Below are positions 1-11,762 of a stretch of DNA of 64,000 nt, in pieces. Position 1 is the stretch's first letter, and every line of letters starts with the position of its first letter. Below the pieces are notes generated by a model. That model saw only the letters and a program-made list of their open reading frames with translations, was not told the DNA's origin and searched no databases. The position numbers and the translations under genes were made by a program. The stretch lies in assembly GCA_035048485.1 (NCBI GenBank), contig CM068580.1, forward strand, positions 61,769,983 through 61,833,982. Reading direction: 5' to 3'. Source of the DNA: Pteria penguin. Its lineage: Eukaryota > Mollusca > Bivalvia > Pterioida > Pteriidae.

Positions 1-84
1 TTGTATATATACAATTAGAACATATTAGCAGAATCATGAAAATAAATTTTTTATACTTTAATGTTCTTATTTTGTAGATTAACA

Positions 85-3000
85 ATGGAAAGTCCCACAC
101 AATATGCTAATAAGAAGCGCCGTCTATTAAATCCCGTAAACAGCCAGATACCTCATGTTGTGACTTCTCTTACTAAGATATGTGTAGACTTTGTCGCATC
201 ACATCTTCTTCTAGTGGAATCCTTCTGCGACTTTCCAGACATCATGGGACAAAGAATCTTTCAAGCAGCTGAACAGAAAGGGTGCTTTGATCTCTCTGCA
301 TCAGACAGTCTGACCTGTATGAAATTGTTTACAGACAGCTATGAAGGGCAAGTGATGTCACACATAAACCTAGCTAGGTGTCATCTAGGGGTGAACTATG
401 CATTAGAGCACCTGTTGTTGTTTATTCATGTGGAGGAACTTGATATTGCGTCATGTGGTTTAGGAGACAAGCATGAAATCCTCCCTCATATTGCCCATCT
501 TCCATGGTAGGAGTTTATTCTGTTGGTTTTAGAGATAAATTGCTTTAAGGTAGAAAATCCTTCAAGTCATCGACAAATTTACATTTTGCAATCCTGATAT
601 TTTTGTTTTCCAAAACAAGTATTAATTGTTATCAAAATATGAGCAGTTGCAACATACTTTGATGCTTATGTTGTTAATTGTTAGTTGGTTGATATAAATT
701 TTTATGATATATGTATTATAATTTATATTTATGAAGTTATAAAACTAATTTCTTTTTTTCTAAATAATTGAGTACCTTTACTGCGATTTCTATTAATACT
801 CTGAAGGGTCTATTACCATTTCAATTATCATTTTTCTGTTTGCCATATTATTAAATGAAAATTTTTTATTCATCTAGTATTGCCTATATATGTACATTTT
901 GATATATTGTAGTTTAAAAAAGTTAAACATATCAGAGAATTCCCTGACAGATGAAGGAATGAGGAAGATTGCAGCACCACATAGAGTGTTAAACAGAGGT
1001 CCTCATTATCTAGAGATAGTAGATGTATCAGGTCAGAGTAAAGAACCAATAAAGAAAATAGTGTATATGAGGCTCACTTACAACAGTAACCAAAACTTTA
1101 TATCAGCTTTGTCTATACTATCTTAAAAGTATATTTTAATAAAGAATAATCTATGACAAACAGAGAAATGAAAGCTAAAACAACTTCTCCTTTCCCATGT
1201 CCCACCAAAAAAGCAAAAAGAACAAATAAAAAGCAACTAGGGCATTAATAAATAGACAGCGAGATACCTCGAGGTGTCTCGCACCAGATTGTCTGTTTCA
1301 TTGTTTTATAATAGAGTAGCAGTGGTAGTGTTCTGATAGCGAATGTCTTGGATCATCCTCAGAAATGGAAAATCAATACTGTAAGCTCAGCTAAGAAATA
1401 GTAATGAATGAGTGGAGTACAGATACATTTAGACTTGATGCTACATGACCACTGTATATAGAGATTTTATTTGTAAGCATTGCAGTGTTATATGAGAAGG
1501 TAAATGACTAAAATAAAGGACTCAACAATAACAAAAAGTAGTACATGTACATGCAAATGTTGGTAAAATATGATATCTTTACCAGTTAGGTCTTCCTTTT
1601 CAACTTTTAAAATATATGAGTGACTTGGGCATATACATGTATGCAAAATTGACCAAATCATCCAACTGTATAAATTCAAAGAAGAAATCTAAATCAATTA
1701 ATTTTGTAGGGAATTCGAGTATTACTAGTAAGGGCATGTCTCAACTGAACTGCTTCCAGAATCTGCATACTGTGGATGTTACCAGTACCAATGTGAAAGT
1801 AAGACGTTAAAATTATGTTATGATTACGCTCAGGTCTATGCTGGAGATTTTCATGTAATTGTAAAACTAAGGAAATAGAAGTCCATTTTGAAATGAACTT
1901 GTTAGTTGTATATATCTCTAACTGATTGAATTATAACCAAACATAACTGTAATCATTCAAGCTCATGTATTTATATTCATTCCTGACCGTTTTAATAGTA
2001 GGTATGTTAAGTCCAGAAATCGGGACTGCAGATGATTTCTCTTTCATTCCATACCTGTTACCTATCCACTTGGTGCCTGTAGGCACATAAAGCTTCCTTC
2101 CATTCCATAGCTTTTAAGTAACGACATGTAGTATGAGTAGATTTACTCTATAACAGATGTTGAGAATAGTGTATTATATCATTAAAGAAAAAAGAGGATT
2201 TACTGGCTCAGTTACATGGCAGAAGTCACCATGGAGCTATACAATACATGAATATAAATAATAAACTAGAACATATAACACAGTACAAAAATATTTGATT
2301 GTAGTGCAATTACAATACCGACTTAGGACGGTCATTTAATTTGACAAAAGCCAAACAAATGGTGAGGTTAACCAGTTTACGGCCCACCTTCCCACTCACT
2401 GTAACAGCAGAACAATCAAAGGACGTACATTTAAAAATTTATAAATAATCCTCCATGTAAAGAACAAGGGTCAACAGGTATCGCATATTGAGAGGTCATA
2501 AAAATATAAACACGTAAGGTATTGTAAAACACATAATGGTATAAAAATATATGCGACATCAACATGAAAACGTGCTCTGCCAGTCTGAAAGCGAGCTAAG
2601 ACCCTAGATCTGTAGGAGTCCCGACTAACAGTCAGAGGGGACGAGGTTCAGGACCATGTCTCCTCTGAAAGAGGTTTGGACAAGGCCCGTCATATAGTCC
2701 CCACCGCCCTGTTAGTTAGCATGCAACGTTCAAGTAAAAGTCTGCATAAGGCTGTAGAGGGGCCAAATACAAGACCTATAGTCTTTTTGATGATTTCAAT
2801 ATCATATTGTCTATTTACAAGACGTTTGACTATTTTATTACATGATAAAATAACGTTATCGGAGCCTTTTACTTTCCTTAGTTTTTATACGAGATCCCCG
2901 TAAAAATTAGGATGGGAAATTCCATTGGATATATACTGTTGAAAAGAAATATTTCCAAATTTAGATAGAAGTTCTGAATAAGATCTGAAGAATTTGCCGA

Positions 3001-6000
3001 ATGTTTTTCTTAGCTTGTGATATCTGTAACCCTGAGTTAAAAGTTTAGTAGTAATTTGTAGATTTCGTTTATGAAAGTCCAAAACATCGGTGCAGCCTCT
3101 GACAAATCAAACTAATTGAGATATATAGATACCATATGATGGGAGTCGAGGGACATCGCCATCCAAGTAAGGGAAATTTACAATAGGAAATCCAAAATCC
3201 TCACGTTTATCATAAATACTAGTATATATTAGGTGGTTGATAATTTTGATGTTTAAATCTAAGAAAGGTGTAGATTTATCTCAAGTATTAGCTTTATTCA
3301 ATGTGAGCTCTGGTGGATATATTTCTGATATAAATTGTTCGAATTCAGGGTTGTCGATAACCAAAATGTCATTCAGATATCTGCAAGTATTATTAAATTT
3401 GTCAATGAGGTCAAAACGTTTTGATTTTTGAATAGAAACCATAAAATCCCTTTCATAACAATAAAGAAATAAATCTGCCATCAGAGGCGCACAGTTAGTA
3501 CCCATAGGAATCCCAACTATTTGTTGATATATCTTGCCATCAAATTGCACAAAAATATTATTCATGAGAAAATCTAGTGCTTTACATAATTCCTTGCAAG
3601 TCCAGTATTTATATGAAGTATATTGTTTGTTGGAAAAGAATCCAGAGTTATTGGACGTACATATGTACGTTTTAGATTCTCTGTGAAAACACCATTGTAT
3701 AAGAGACAGCAACTTGCATTTAATCAAATCATGAGGCAGAGATGTATAAAGTGTAGAAAAATCAAATGTAGAAATTTGAGTTGCTTTGAAATTTAGCGAA
3801 AGAAGTTTGTGTATAACTTCATGAGAATTTTTAATCGATCAAAAGTAATTGATGTTACTATTATGAAATGCGACATCACAATATTTGATATGATCTTTTA
3901 TAGCAGTTAGAGCAGATGTAATATGCTTTGTACCGTAGTAGAGCAGTGGCTAGAATTAGATATGAAAAGTGATTTATATGGACTTTTATGTAGTTTTGGG
4001 AGCCAATACATGGTTGGTAGATCAGATTTATCAGTTTTAATTTTGAAGTCGGACATGTTTCAGAGGTGATCATGCAAGGTGCTGTCTTTTGAGGTAGGGC
4101 TTTCCACATATGTATGAGTGCAGTTTAATTTGTTTTTAAGTACTTCAGTATAATATGGTTTTCAAACAACTATTATGTTATTACCTGCTTTATTAGCAGG
4201 AACAAAGACATATTTAGCATGTAAGTCAGCTCTTTTCTTTTTAATAGAATTTGCCGTCATGGATTTGCCATAAAGTTCTTAATACGGATATCGACAATTC
4301 TTAAAATCTCGTATTTCCAATCATTAAGAGCATGAACCTTTACCTGTTCTTTTTTACACCAACTTTACAATATGTAGTTAAAGCATCTTCTATAACGTCA
4401 CGGCATTTATAGAAATCTATCCTGGACGTAACCTATATTTAGGTCCTTTTCCAAAAAGGGTGCACAATTTCATGTCCGAAATACAGGTTAGGTCACCAGT
4501 AATAACATGACCTGCCAGTTTATAAACATATTTAGAATTTTCACAAGAACACAACGAAGGAATAGAGTCTGAAACATCAGGGTTAGATGTAACTTTATTA
4601 TAATTTAAAATAAGATTTCTTATAGGCTTTTTGTACTGGTAACAAATAAGTGGAGGTTCTAGATTCTCAAAATATTGGGGGATTTTAGATGTGACTCTAT
4701 GATCACAGAAAATATTAGAAATGTTAAGTAGATCGAAGCCTTTATTAATAAATTTAATTTTGAGAAATTGCTGCTTGGGTGGAAGAGACGGAATACGAGG
4801 AAAGAGTTTATTATACGAAAATAAAATAATCAAATTGAGTTTATATCAATCAGAATTGCGTAAACTTCGAAGATCACTTTCGTCCAGGATAGGTTTCAAT
4901 TTATTTACCGGAATAGAGGATAGTGCATGCAAAAGTTCATGACGGCCATTATTTTTTGCGATAAATAGAAGATCGTTTAATGACGTATTTAAACGATTAC
5001 GTTTTCTGATGTTATGATTACGGCGACGACCATGTGACCTACGTTTTCTAATAGTTTTATGTCTTAATGTAAAAATATTGATCTTAATCTGACGAGAAGA
5101 AATATTACCTTGTCGATATATTTGGTCGTTGAGACCAAGAGGGTATGGGCTTGGTTTCTAAAAGTTGTTTTTTAACATCTGATTTCGTATCACCAGGTAA
5201 TTTAGAGATGTTTTCTACTGGAGTTATTTTCACATTGTTAATATTATGTTGGTATTTATTAAAGTGGTAATAAAGAAAATTCTGGTATTTCGTCGTGAAT
5301 TATTACGAATTTTATAGGAATGATTCCGAAAACGTTGTTTCAAAGTTTGAGAAGTTTCCCCGACATATTGAGTCCTCTAGCTTCTCAAGTGATGACATAT
5401 ATAACATTGGCAGTATTTCAATCTATGTCTTTGTCTAATTTGGTGTTAAATATATTTCCATTAACCGAAGATTCAATATTGGACTTGCAGCTTAAATGAT
5501 GGCAAGTAAGACATTTCTTGGCATTGCACTTATTAATCTTAGAATACCCTCTGCGTATAGAATTGAGTCAGTTCTGTAAGAATTTATAGGTGTGAATGTT
5601 TTTGAAAATGAGATAGAACGTTTAATAGGGAAACTACTTTTAAGTGGAGAAATAAGAACTTTAGTGGTGCTGAATAATTTTCTACAAGAAATACCAGGTA
5701 TATGAAGAGTGGACACAGAGGGCAATCTAAGTGGTGTGATTATAACTTTAGGAGATTTGTATTTTAATTTCATTATATTTAAAGCCATTTTAATGGAAAG
5801 GGGGGGATAAGGATGTACAAACCCAGGGGAAAGCTCCCACACAACCAAGTCAGTAACTATTGGGTGAATAATAACACTTGAAACACCCAGACACGGGAAC
5901 CTGAAGCATTAAGACTGCTAGTGTAATGTGAAATTACATCATAAATGTTAAATTCTTTTTTATAACTAGTTCATTGTAACAGTCATTCCATTCCAGGCAC

Positions 6001-9000
6001 ATACCCAAGGTGGCTTTTTCAAGGTGAATGAAAAAAACCATTTTATCTTTTTACAATAAATCCAAGAATGATGGTGATGGTGTATGCATATGTACTGTGC
6101 TGGATATCTTCTGCTTGATCCTTCATTTGGATAGATGAAAAAATAAAGATTGTACTTTTCTGAGTATTGTGGTTTCCTCTGCATATTTGGTTTCATCCAT
6201 CGCTAAACTCTTGTTCCTTCACATAATGGATATAATCCAGACATTAAACAAATGTAGAATAGTCAGTTTTTGATGGGTCATTAAAATATCTCCAACACTA
6301 TAGTGTATTCTAGAAATTGTATTTTATCGGTAAAAATACTAAGCTAAGTTACTAAGCTATTGAATATTTTAAATATTTTTAGTGCGATGCAATTCTCAAG
6401 AAGCTGTGGAAATTTAAAGCCGTAAAATGTTGTTCCTTAGTAGAAGTAAGAAACGAAGGATGGGCAGCTGAGGTTATGAAAACATGGATGGAATATGCAG
6501 AAATTAAATCAAAGCAGTCAAAGAGGAACCTATCTAACAAAAAATTCTGTAAGCCTCTTACCATAAACATTGTTTAGGTCAAACAATATCATTGAATTTA
6601 ACAGATATTTTTTACATCACGTGAAAATGTGCAGAAATGTATCAGTAAAATAGAGTGGAATCATAAAGAGCCAGCTATGCTCAGCCCATCTGATAGCGAC
6701 TATAGAGCAACATCAAAAAGAGCCAACCTCGCTCAGCTCATCTGATAGCGACTATCGAGCGACATCAAAAAGAGCCAACCTCGCTCAGCCCATCTGATAG
6801 CGAATATAGAGTGACATCAAATAAAATAGAGTGACATATAATAGAGCAGTGTCAACAAGAGCCAACCATACTCAGCCCTTCTGATAGCGAATATAGAGTG
6901 ACATCGAATAAAACAGAGTGACATAAAATAGGGTGACATCAAGAGCCAACCATGCTCATCCCATCTAATATTAAATGTAGAATGGCATCAAGAGCCAACC
7001 ATGCTGAGCTCATCTAATAGTGAATGTAGTGACATCAACAAGAGCCAACCATGCTGAACCCATCTAATAGTGAATGTAGTGACATCAACAAGAGCCAACC
7101 ATGCTGAGCCCATCTAATAGTGAATGTAGTGACATCAAGAGCCAACCATGCTGAGCCCATCAAATAGTGAATGTAGTGACATCAACTGATCAACAAGAGC
7201 CAACCATGCTGAGCCCATCAAATAGTGAATGTAGTGACATCAGCAAGAGCTAACCATGCTCAGCCCATCTAATAGCGAATGTAGAATGACATCAAGAGCC
7301 AACTATGCTCAGCCCATTTGATAGCGAATATATAGAGTGACATAAACAAGAGCCAACCATGCTTAGCCCATCTGATAGCAAATGTAGAATGACATCAAGA
7401 GCAAACCATGCTCAGCCCATTTGATATTAAATGTAGAATGACATCAACAACAGCCAACCATGCTCAGCCCATCTGATAGGATGGTAAGGTTCCTGATCGC
7501 TAGGAGTTCCAGCTTAGAGTCAGAAGAGACAAAGTTCAGGGCTGTGTCTCTTCTGTAAAGATTTTTGCTCAGGTCAGACCATTGAGATGTGAGGCCAAGA
7601 TTTCATTATTTTCCATATCAACCTCGTTGGGAGTTATTTACTGTTTTATTATACTGACAATTTCAGGATAAAGAGCAGATGTTTATTACACAGACATAAG
7701 AGTATTTTACCAAATTTTAAATTATAGTTAAGTATGAAGAGAGAAATGGTTTCGAGATCAAAATATCAGGGTTCAGGCCATAAACTCAGAAAATATTTAA
7801 GTCTAGTGTTCAGATCCTTCCATGAAATGTTGAATTAATAACTGGGATTTGGATTTACCAAGTTTTATTCTATTTATAGATAAAATTAAGCCAGCATTCA
7901 CAATGATCTATTCAAATGTTTGACAATGGAATGAATTAAAATGAAATAATCGACTTAAGTACTTTGTCAGTCTATGGCCTCAAACCTAGGTCAGCATCTA
8001 AACTTAGAGGGAAAATATGCTATAACATAGTCTCTGAATGATTAATTGAGTATCATACATCAGACTCAAATTAAAAATGAATATATATATTATGGAGATA
8101 CTTTCCTAAATATTCTGAGGTCAGAGATCAAGGTCAGAATTAAAAGAGAAATATTTGAAAAATGTAAGACAAACAACAAAGAAAACAAGTATTAGGTATA
8201 GTACAGTCCAGGTACTTTGTAATTTTTCCACCCACCACAGAGGGCCATATCCAGGTGTAATTTCAAGAATTACACAATACACAGTGTAATTAACAACACT
8301 GCAATAAGCACAGGTAAATTCCCACTGTGATTTCGAGTGTTTTTCCCACTGTGTTTTGTGCAGTTTCTCCAAAACACCAGGACTACACTGTATACAGGCT
8401 GCAGCAAATATGAAAATACCTTACTTACGGTCATATGTTTCACCAATTTTCTCTGGTGATGGTAGGTTACAGATCCATTAGGACTACTCTAGGTATGTTA
8501 AGTACAAGATCCAAATTGATTTGGTCATGTATATGCTAAACATACTTTTGTTTTTTACCGTCTCATCAGAATGCCCTATATAGAATCAGATAATAAATCA
8601 ACATCTTTGGGAGTATCCGACTTCAGATATCACATTAAATATCCAATACCAGCCTGATCTTCTGAATGAAATTGCAAAAATGTTTTCCCGCTATATAAAT
8701 TGTATGTTCTTACAAAAAATGTTTGCTTATTTCAGACTCTAAATCACAGAGTAACAGGGAGCACTTTACCAGCTCAAACAATTTAAGCAGTATTCCAGGA
8801 TACAGACTATTACTAAACAGGGTTTTTAGGGAGGAAGTCAGATTAGGTCAAAAGACTGTTTGTAACATACTTGAAACAGACCTCTCAGCTGATCAGTCTC
8901 TCTTAGAAATTTATTCTTCTACAAACACATTTTCCACAAAAGACAACTGTGCTACCAGTATTATTTCCAAGGAAGGGAACCATTATGCAAATGTATTTTC

Positions 9001-9220
9001 GAAGGAGAACTCATGTGCAATTTCAAAGACAGAAAACTCTTGTAAAAATGATGCTTCTTCGAAAGAAAACCCAAGCACAGATGGTGCTTTCCGGGGAAAG
9101 GACACTTATGAAAAAAATGTAGTTTCAAATGTTGTTCTATCAGATGTGAAGCAAAACAGAAATAAATTCGCAGTCAACCAGAAGGACAGTATAAAAAGAT
9201 TTACATGGAAAACCAAATAA
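85..9220 (+). CDS. LRRC42: LRRC42, leucine-rich repeat-containing protein 42 (5 coding exons)
   Basis: Coding exons join in phase at 85-506, 913-1031, 1710-1798, 6383-6548 and 8736-9220, giving 426 aa; vertebrate LRRC42 is about 428 aa. Every junction is GT-AG. The first exon starts at an acceptor (AG at 76-77) just before the ATG, so 5' UTR exons probably lie left of the window. Leucine-rich repeat segments are visible: LLLFIHVEELDIASCGLG at the end of exon 1, LKKLNISENSLTDEGMRKI in exon 2 and LHTVDVTSTNVK in exon 3. Exon 5 encodes PGYRLLLNRVFREEV and then a Ser/Asn/Lys-rich, probably disordered tail. The molecular role of the family is poorly known. Intron 3 is 4.6 kb and holds a Penelope-like element; intron 4 holds a minisatellite. 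Identity rests on remembered family sequence and the length match. Confidence 0.87.
507..912 (+). other. LRRC42 intron 1
   Basis: AT-rich intron between a TG|GTAGGA donor and a TTGTAG acceptor. I see no repeat or gene in it. Confidence 0.8.
1032..1709 (+). other. LRRC42 intron 2
   Basis: AT-rich intron. A small perfect-looking hairpin (GAGATACCTCGAGGTGTCTC, about 1261-1280) is the only structure noticed. No coding signal is visible. Confidence 0.75.
1799..2544 (+). other. Left part of LRRC42 intron 3
   Basis: Non-coding. The stretch 2330-2420 is less AT-rich than its surroundings and may belong to an interspersed repeat or to the far 3' region of the retroelement on its right. I cannot assign it. 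Confidence 0.5.
2676..4833 (-). pseudogene. Penelope-like reverse transcriptase, frameshifted
   Basis: Minus-strand pieces in order are 4833-4417 (ends KLCTLFGKGPKYRLRPG), a poorly conserved piece at 4109-3876, the RT core at 3727-3281 and the thumb/C-terminal part at 3082-2885, continuing in another phase to about 2680. The core shows GIPMGTNCAPLMADLF, a conserved RT block of this retroelement group. The following catalytic block reads RYLNDILVIDN where RYLDD would be expected, so one catalytic Asp appears replaced by Asn. The pieces are separated by frame changes and stops, so no intact enzyme can be made from this copy. Confidence 0.85.
5290..5535 (-). pseudogene. GIY-YIG endonuclease segment of the Penelope-like element
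   Basis: On the minus strand a CxxxxxCxxCHH cluster (KCNAKKCLTCHHLSCKS) is followed about 30 codons later by NTANVIYVIT and, after a one-base frame change, QYVGETSQTLKQRFRNH. The Y-I-Y...YVG spacing and the downstream Arg match the GIY-YIG nuclease fold that Penelope-like elements use to nick target DNA. Two in-frame stops and a frameshift interrupt it. It lies on the N-terminal side of the RT in the same orientation, which is what defines the permuted type. Confidence 0.75.
5871..6382 (+). other. Right part of LRRC42 intron 3
   Basis: AT-rich intron sequence between the retroelement and the exon 4 acceptor. No further structure was recognised. Confidence 0.6.
6660..7480. repeat. About 50-bp minisatellite in LRRC42 intron 4
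   Basis: About 15 tandem copies carry the core AAGAGCCAACCATGCT, then CAGCCCATCTGATAGCGAA, then GTGACATCAAC. The best-preserved units (7020-7140) are 50 bp; others are longer or shorter because of internal indels. The first copies differ more from the consensus. The same monomer appears once at 2553-2605, beside the 3' end of the Penelope-like element, and the right edge of the array runs into a second copy of that 3' end. Confidence 0.9.
7440..7580 (-). mobile_element. 3'-end fragment of a second Penelope-like element
   Basis: About 130 bp here align by eye with 2553-2690, the 3' end of the intron-3 element. Shared blocks in order are GACATCAACA, TGCTC-GCC, TCTGA, TAGGAGT, AGTCAG, GTTCAGG, TGTCTC and TCTG-AAAGA. 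It directly abuts the 50-bp minisatellite. No coding part of the element is visible beside it. Confidence 0.65.
7581..8199 (+). other. LRRC42 intron 4, unassigned AT-rich stretch
   Basis: There is no coding signal or clear repeat. The motif AGGTCAG/CAGGCCATAAACTCAGA recurs loosely near 7775-7995, so an old duplicated sequence is possible. Confidence 0.4.
8200..8400. repeat. Interspersed repeat, copy 1 (second copy at 63240-63440)
   Basis: The segment shares ordered blocks with 63240-63440: TTTGTAATTTTTC, CATATCCAGGTGTAATTTCA, TACACAATACACA, AATAAGCACAGGTAAATT and GTTTTGTGCA. It therefore belongs to an interspersed family. It has no open frame and is probably a non-autonomous element. No terminal repeats were found. 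Confidence 0.65.
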
Positions 9221-9235
9221 AGAAGAAGAATTCCT

Positions 9236-9241
9236 AATAAA
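9236..9241 (+). terminator. Polyadenylation signal of LRRC42
   Basis: AATAAA lies 15 bases after the LRRC42 stop codon. Another AATAAA overlaps the stop itself (9216-9221). Either could direct cleavage, and the 3' UTR would be very short. Confidence 0.5.
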
Positions 9242-9632
9242 TGAGTGATAATTTTCCAAATTTTATGTGTTTTCATCTTTCTGGTATACATTTATAACTG
9301 CAGCATGAATGCATGCATGTTCTTCAAGAAATAGATTAACTGGGAAAATATGCTTAAAGTTTCAAAAAGAGGTTGTGACAGACAGTATGACAAGATTAAA
9401 TAGTTGGATTCAGACTAGAAATCACTTAACCATGAAATATGGGTCAGTGATCTAATTTCATCCAAGCAAAAGTACATATCAGATTAATTTCGAAATGCAC
9501 AGTATCAAGTCTGTGATCATTCCGAGTTCCAAAAGTTTGCTTCAACCCAGAACCTTATAATATTGATGGATAGACATGTTTTTGGCTAGAAATTTGATCC
9601 AGTCAATAAAATTGCTTTGATTATCGTCTTGT

Positions 9633-9810
9633 GTCACTCCACATTATTTCATGTATAAGGTGAAGGCATTTCCCCGATACATTGCATGGAAATTTACAAG
9701 TTTGCAATGGACCCTCACAAACAGTGAGGGATCTTACACATGCCATGCCTACCATGACACCGGACCTCAGATTTTACTGTCTCATCTGAAAGACAGAACA
9801 GGGTGTGCAT
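9633..9810 (-). repeat. SINE fragment (tRNA-derived family A)
   Basis: This is the 3' body of the family seen in full at 53197-53479: GCAATGGACCC, CAGTGAGGGATCTT, GCCATGC-TACCA-GACAC and TTTTACTGTCTCAT-GAAAG. The tRNA-like head is missing or unrecognisable. An apparent 76-codon frame across it is not a gene. Confidence 0.7.
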
Positions 9811-10154
9811 CTGCTTCAATAAAACTGCATGAAGACAAGAGGAATGCAGAATATAAGTCCAATGTTATAATGCTGGACTAACCCGTTTCCTTATGGTTGA
9901 TAAATTGTTCCCATGTAGAAGATTCAATAATTATTACAGTATTTGGATGAAATAAGACATTTTCTAGTTATGGTCCTAGTCACTTTGCTTGTTCTTGTTC
10001 ACCATGTTGATTCCCTGGCAAGTTATAAAGCACCATAATTTTCCTCCAAATCCTCCTTACACTTAGTCCCCAAACAGTCTTATAACATATATATAATATA
10101 AACATATAGATATAATACAATGTATATATATACAATATAATATATATATATATA

Positions 10155-10405
10155 CCGCACTCGTCTCCTGATCGGGAGGTCTGGGTTCGAGTCCTGCTCT
10201 GGTCATGCCGGTGTCCCGTCTTTTGGATTAGACTGTAAAAACCGAGGCCCCGTGTCGTAGTATGCATAGCAGGTTAAAGATCCCTCACTGCTTCAGCTGG
10301 GTCCATTGCAAAGGTCAAAATTTGTATGCCCTGTATCAGGCAGATGCTGTCACCATATACGTAAAATATTCATGGTGTGACGTTAAACAAAAATTAATCA
10401 ATCCT
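10155..10405 (+). repeat. tRNA-derived SINE, family A
   Basis: The tRNA-like head has a B box (GGTTCGAGTCC near 10183) after TCTCCTGATCGGGAGG. The body matches the 53 kb copy in reverse orientation, including TGTAAAAACCGAGGCCCCGT and AAAGATCCCTCACTGCTTC. The tail is AATTAATCAATCC. The A box end is replaced by a (TA)n run, so the 5' end is truncated. Confidence 0.85.
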
Positions 10406-10876
10406 TACACTTGGTCCCCAGACAGTCTTATAACATTATAGTTGTCCGATGACAAACAAGTTAATATTGTTGAAAGCAGTCCAAACAAAAACAATCTCAA
10501 CTTCTTAATTTCAGGGCAAGTAATGTAAACCAAACAAGTCCATCTCACTACCTTTTGTGACATTTTTAACAGATCAAGTTTTGTCAGCTATAAAAAATTT
10601 CTCAACACAAGAAACTACAGACTGTATGCTCCGATTGCAAAGCCGACATTTTTAGAAAAATCCCCCAACTGTGTCAGTTTCATCTGAAATTAAAGTACAT
10701 AATAGTCATCTTGCATACAAAGTATCAAATCTTTGGTAAGCTCTGAAATTTGATTCAACCAGAAACATAAGAATAAAGTTTACAGTCAGATGGAGGGATA
10801 TCATCAATGTGAAGACAGAAACCTGGCCAGCATAGATCAATATTGACGATTTCTTGTCAAATCCAAGTCATCCAAA

Positions 10877-11056
10877 ATGATTGGTTGGTTGGTTGATTGG
10901 TGTTTTACGTCACTTTCAACAATATTTCAGTTATATCGCAACATGAAAGCAGGAGGTAACCAACCTCATAAATATAGTGGTGCAACCTGGGAAATGAACC
11001 CGGATCGTCGCGCTGCAAGCCAAGTGCTTACCAACTACACCAAGCCTGCCCCTCAT
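10877..11056 (-). repeat. tRNA-derived SINE, family B
   Basis: On the minus strand: TTGGTGTAGTTGGTAAGCAC (A box), GATCCGGGTTCATTTCC (B box), a body with GGTTGCACCACTATATTTA and TTGCGATATAACTGAA, and a tail of (CCAA)n/CCAATCAACC. Related copies are at 31027-31201 and 48372-48520. This is the best-preserved copy of the family in the window. Confidence 0.85.
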
Positions 11057-11762
11057 CCAAAATGAAAAGGATTTATCTGCTCAATAATCTATAAAGACAG
11101 CTAGGATGATAATGTAGAACTATGAAATTAAAACTAAAATTCTAATGCTCAATGTACTTTTATTGCATAAGTGTTGGGTTGTGCTTTACACATGCTGTAA
11201 TGAATTGGTAAATACTTCGTACAAGATACAATAATCAACAACATTTTATTGGTTCCACAGGATGAAAATACAACAAAAAATGAACATATTTCCATTCAAA
11301 ATCACTGCAAATTAAAATTGTTCAATTAAATCAAATTAAATTTGATAAATTTGTAAATTTCAAAGATAGTTCTTACACTTTAAGTACCTTGTATTTTTTA
11401 TCATTTTTTCTGGTCTTTTTAATATAAATAACACACTTACCTTGTAATGTTTGAAATTACGTGTATTAATGTATGTATAATGTAATACAGAATTCAATCA
11501 ATATATTTATCTAGAACGGTGAAAAAAAATCTTTTATTATTTCAGGGATTTTCCTGGGTATTTTACTTTGGGTCCAATGTAATTGGGAATTTTCAATTTT
11601 CTTTTTTGAAACATTATTTGATACAAATGACCTATAATGCAAGAAATATAAAATAACGTAGTTTTGGTATACTATTTATTATCTAAGGGAAGATGTTCTC
11701 AAGAAAAGCTGCCTTTCAAGCTTCACTTTTCTGTCTCCAAGTTTCCGATTCTCATGTATAAC
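11057..11762. other. Intergenic, AT-rich
   Basis: No gene is visible. On the minus strand, AATAAA motifs occur near 11530 and 11672; the latter could end the transcript that contains the orphan exon at 11763-12111. Confidence 0.5.

Larger units (their letters stand above)
2545..5870 (-). mobile_element. Decayed Penelope-like retroelement, permuted (Naiad-like) order
   Basis: The element lies in LRRC42 intron 3, antisense to the gene. Read on the minus strand (right to left), the order is: an N-terminal segment (5848 to about 5560), a Cys/His motif (KCNAKKCLTCHH near 5490-5530), a GIY-YIG-type endonuclease segment (NVIYVIT, then QYVGETSQTLKQRFRNH, about 5300-5425), a basic linker (about 4960-5070), then a reverse transcriptase (about 4833-2680). 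Classical Penelope elements carry the endonuclease after the RT. An N-terminal GIY-YIG with a preceding Cys/His motif is the hallmark of the Naiad/Chlamys type. Several frameshifts and stops show it is dead. The ends are approximate; no clean target duplication was found. Confidence 0.82.

Noticed and set aside
2560..2700. Hammerhead ribozyme, which some Penelope-like elements carry
   Set aside because: I looked for CTGANGA followed by GAAA with pairing stems in both orientations, here and in the 50-bp minisatellite, and found no complete core.
9651..9881. 76-codon plus-strand frame
   Set aside because: It lies over a SINE fragment and has no protein-like features.
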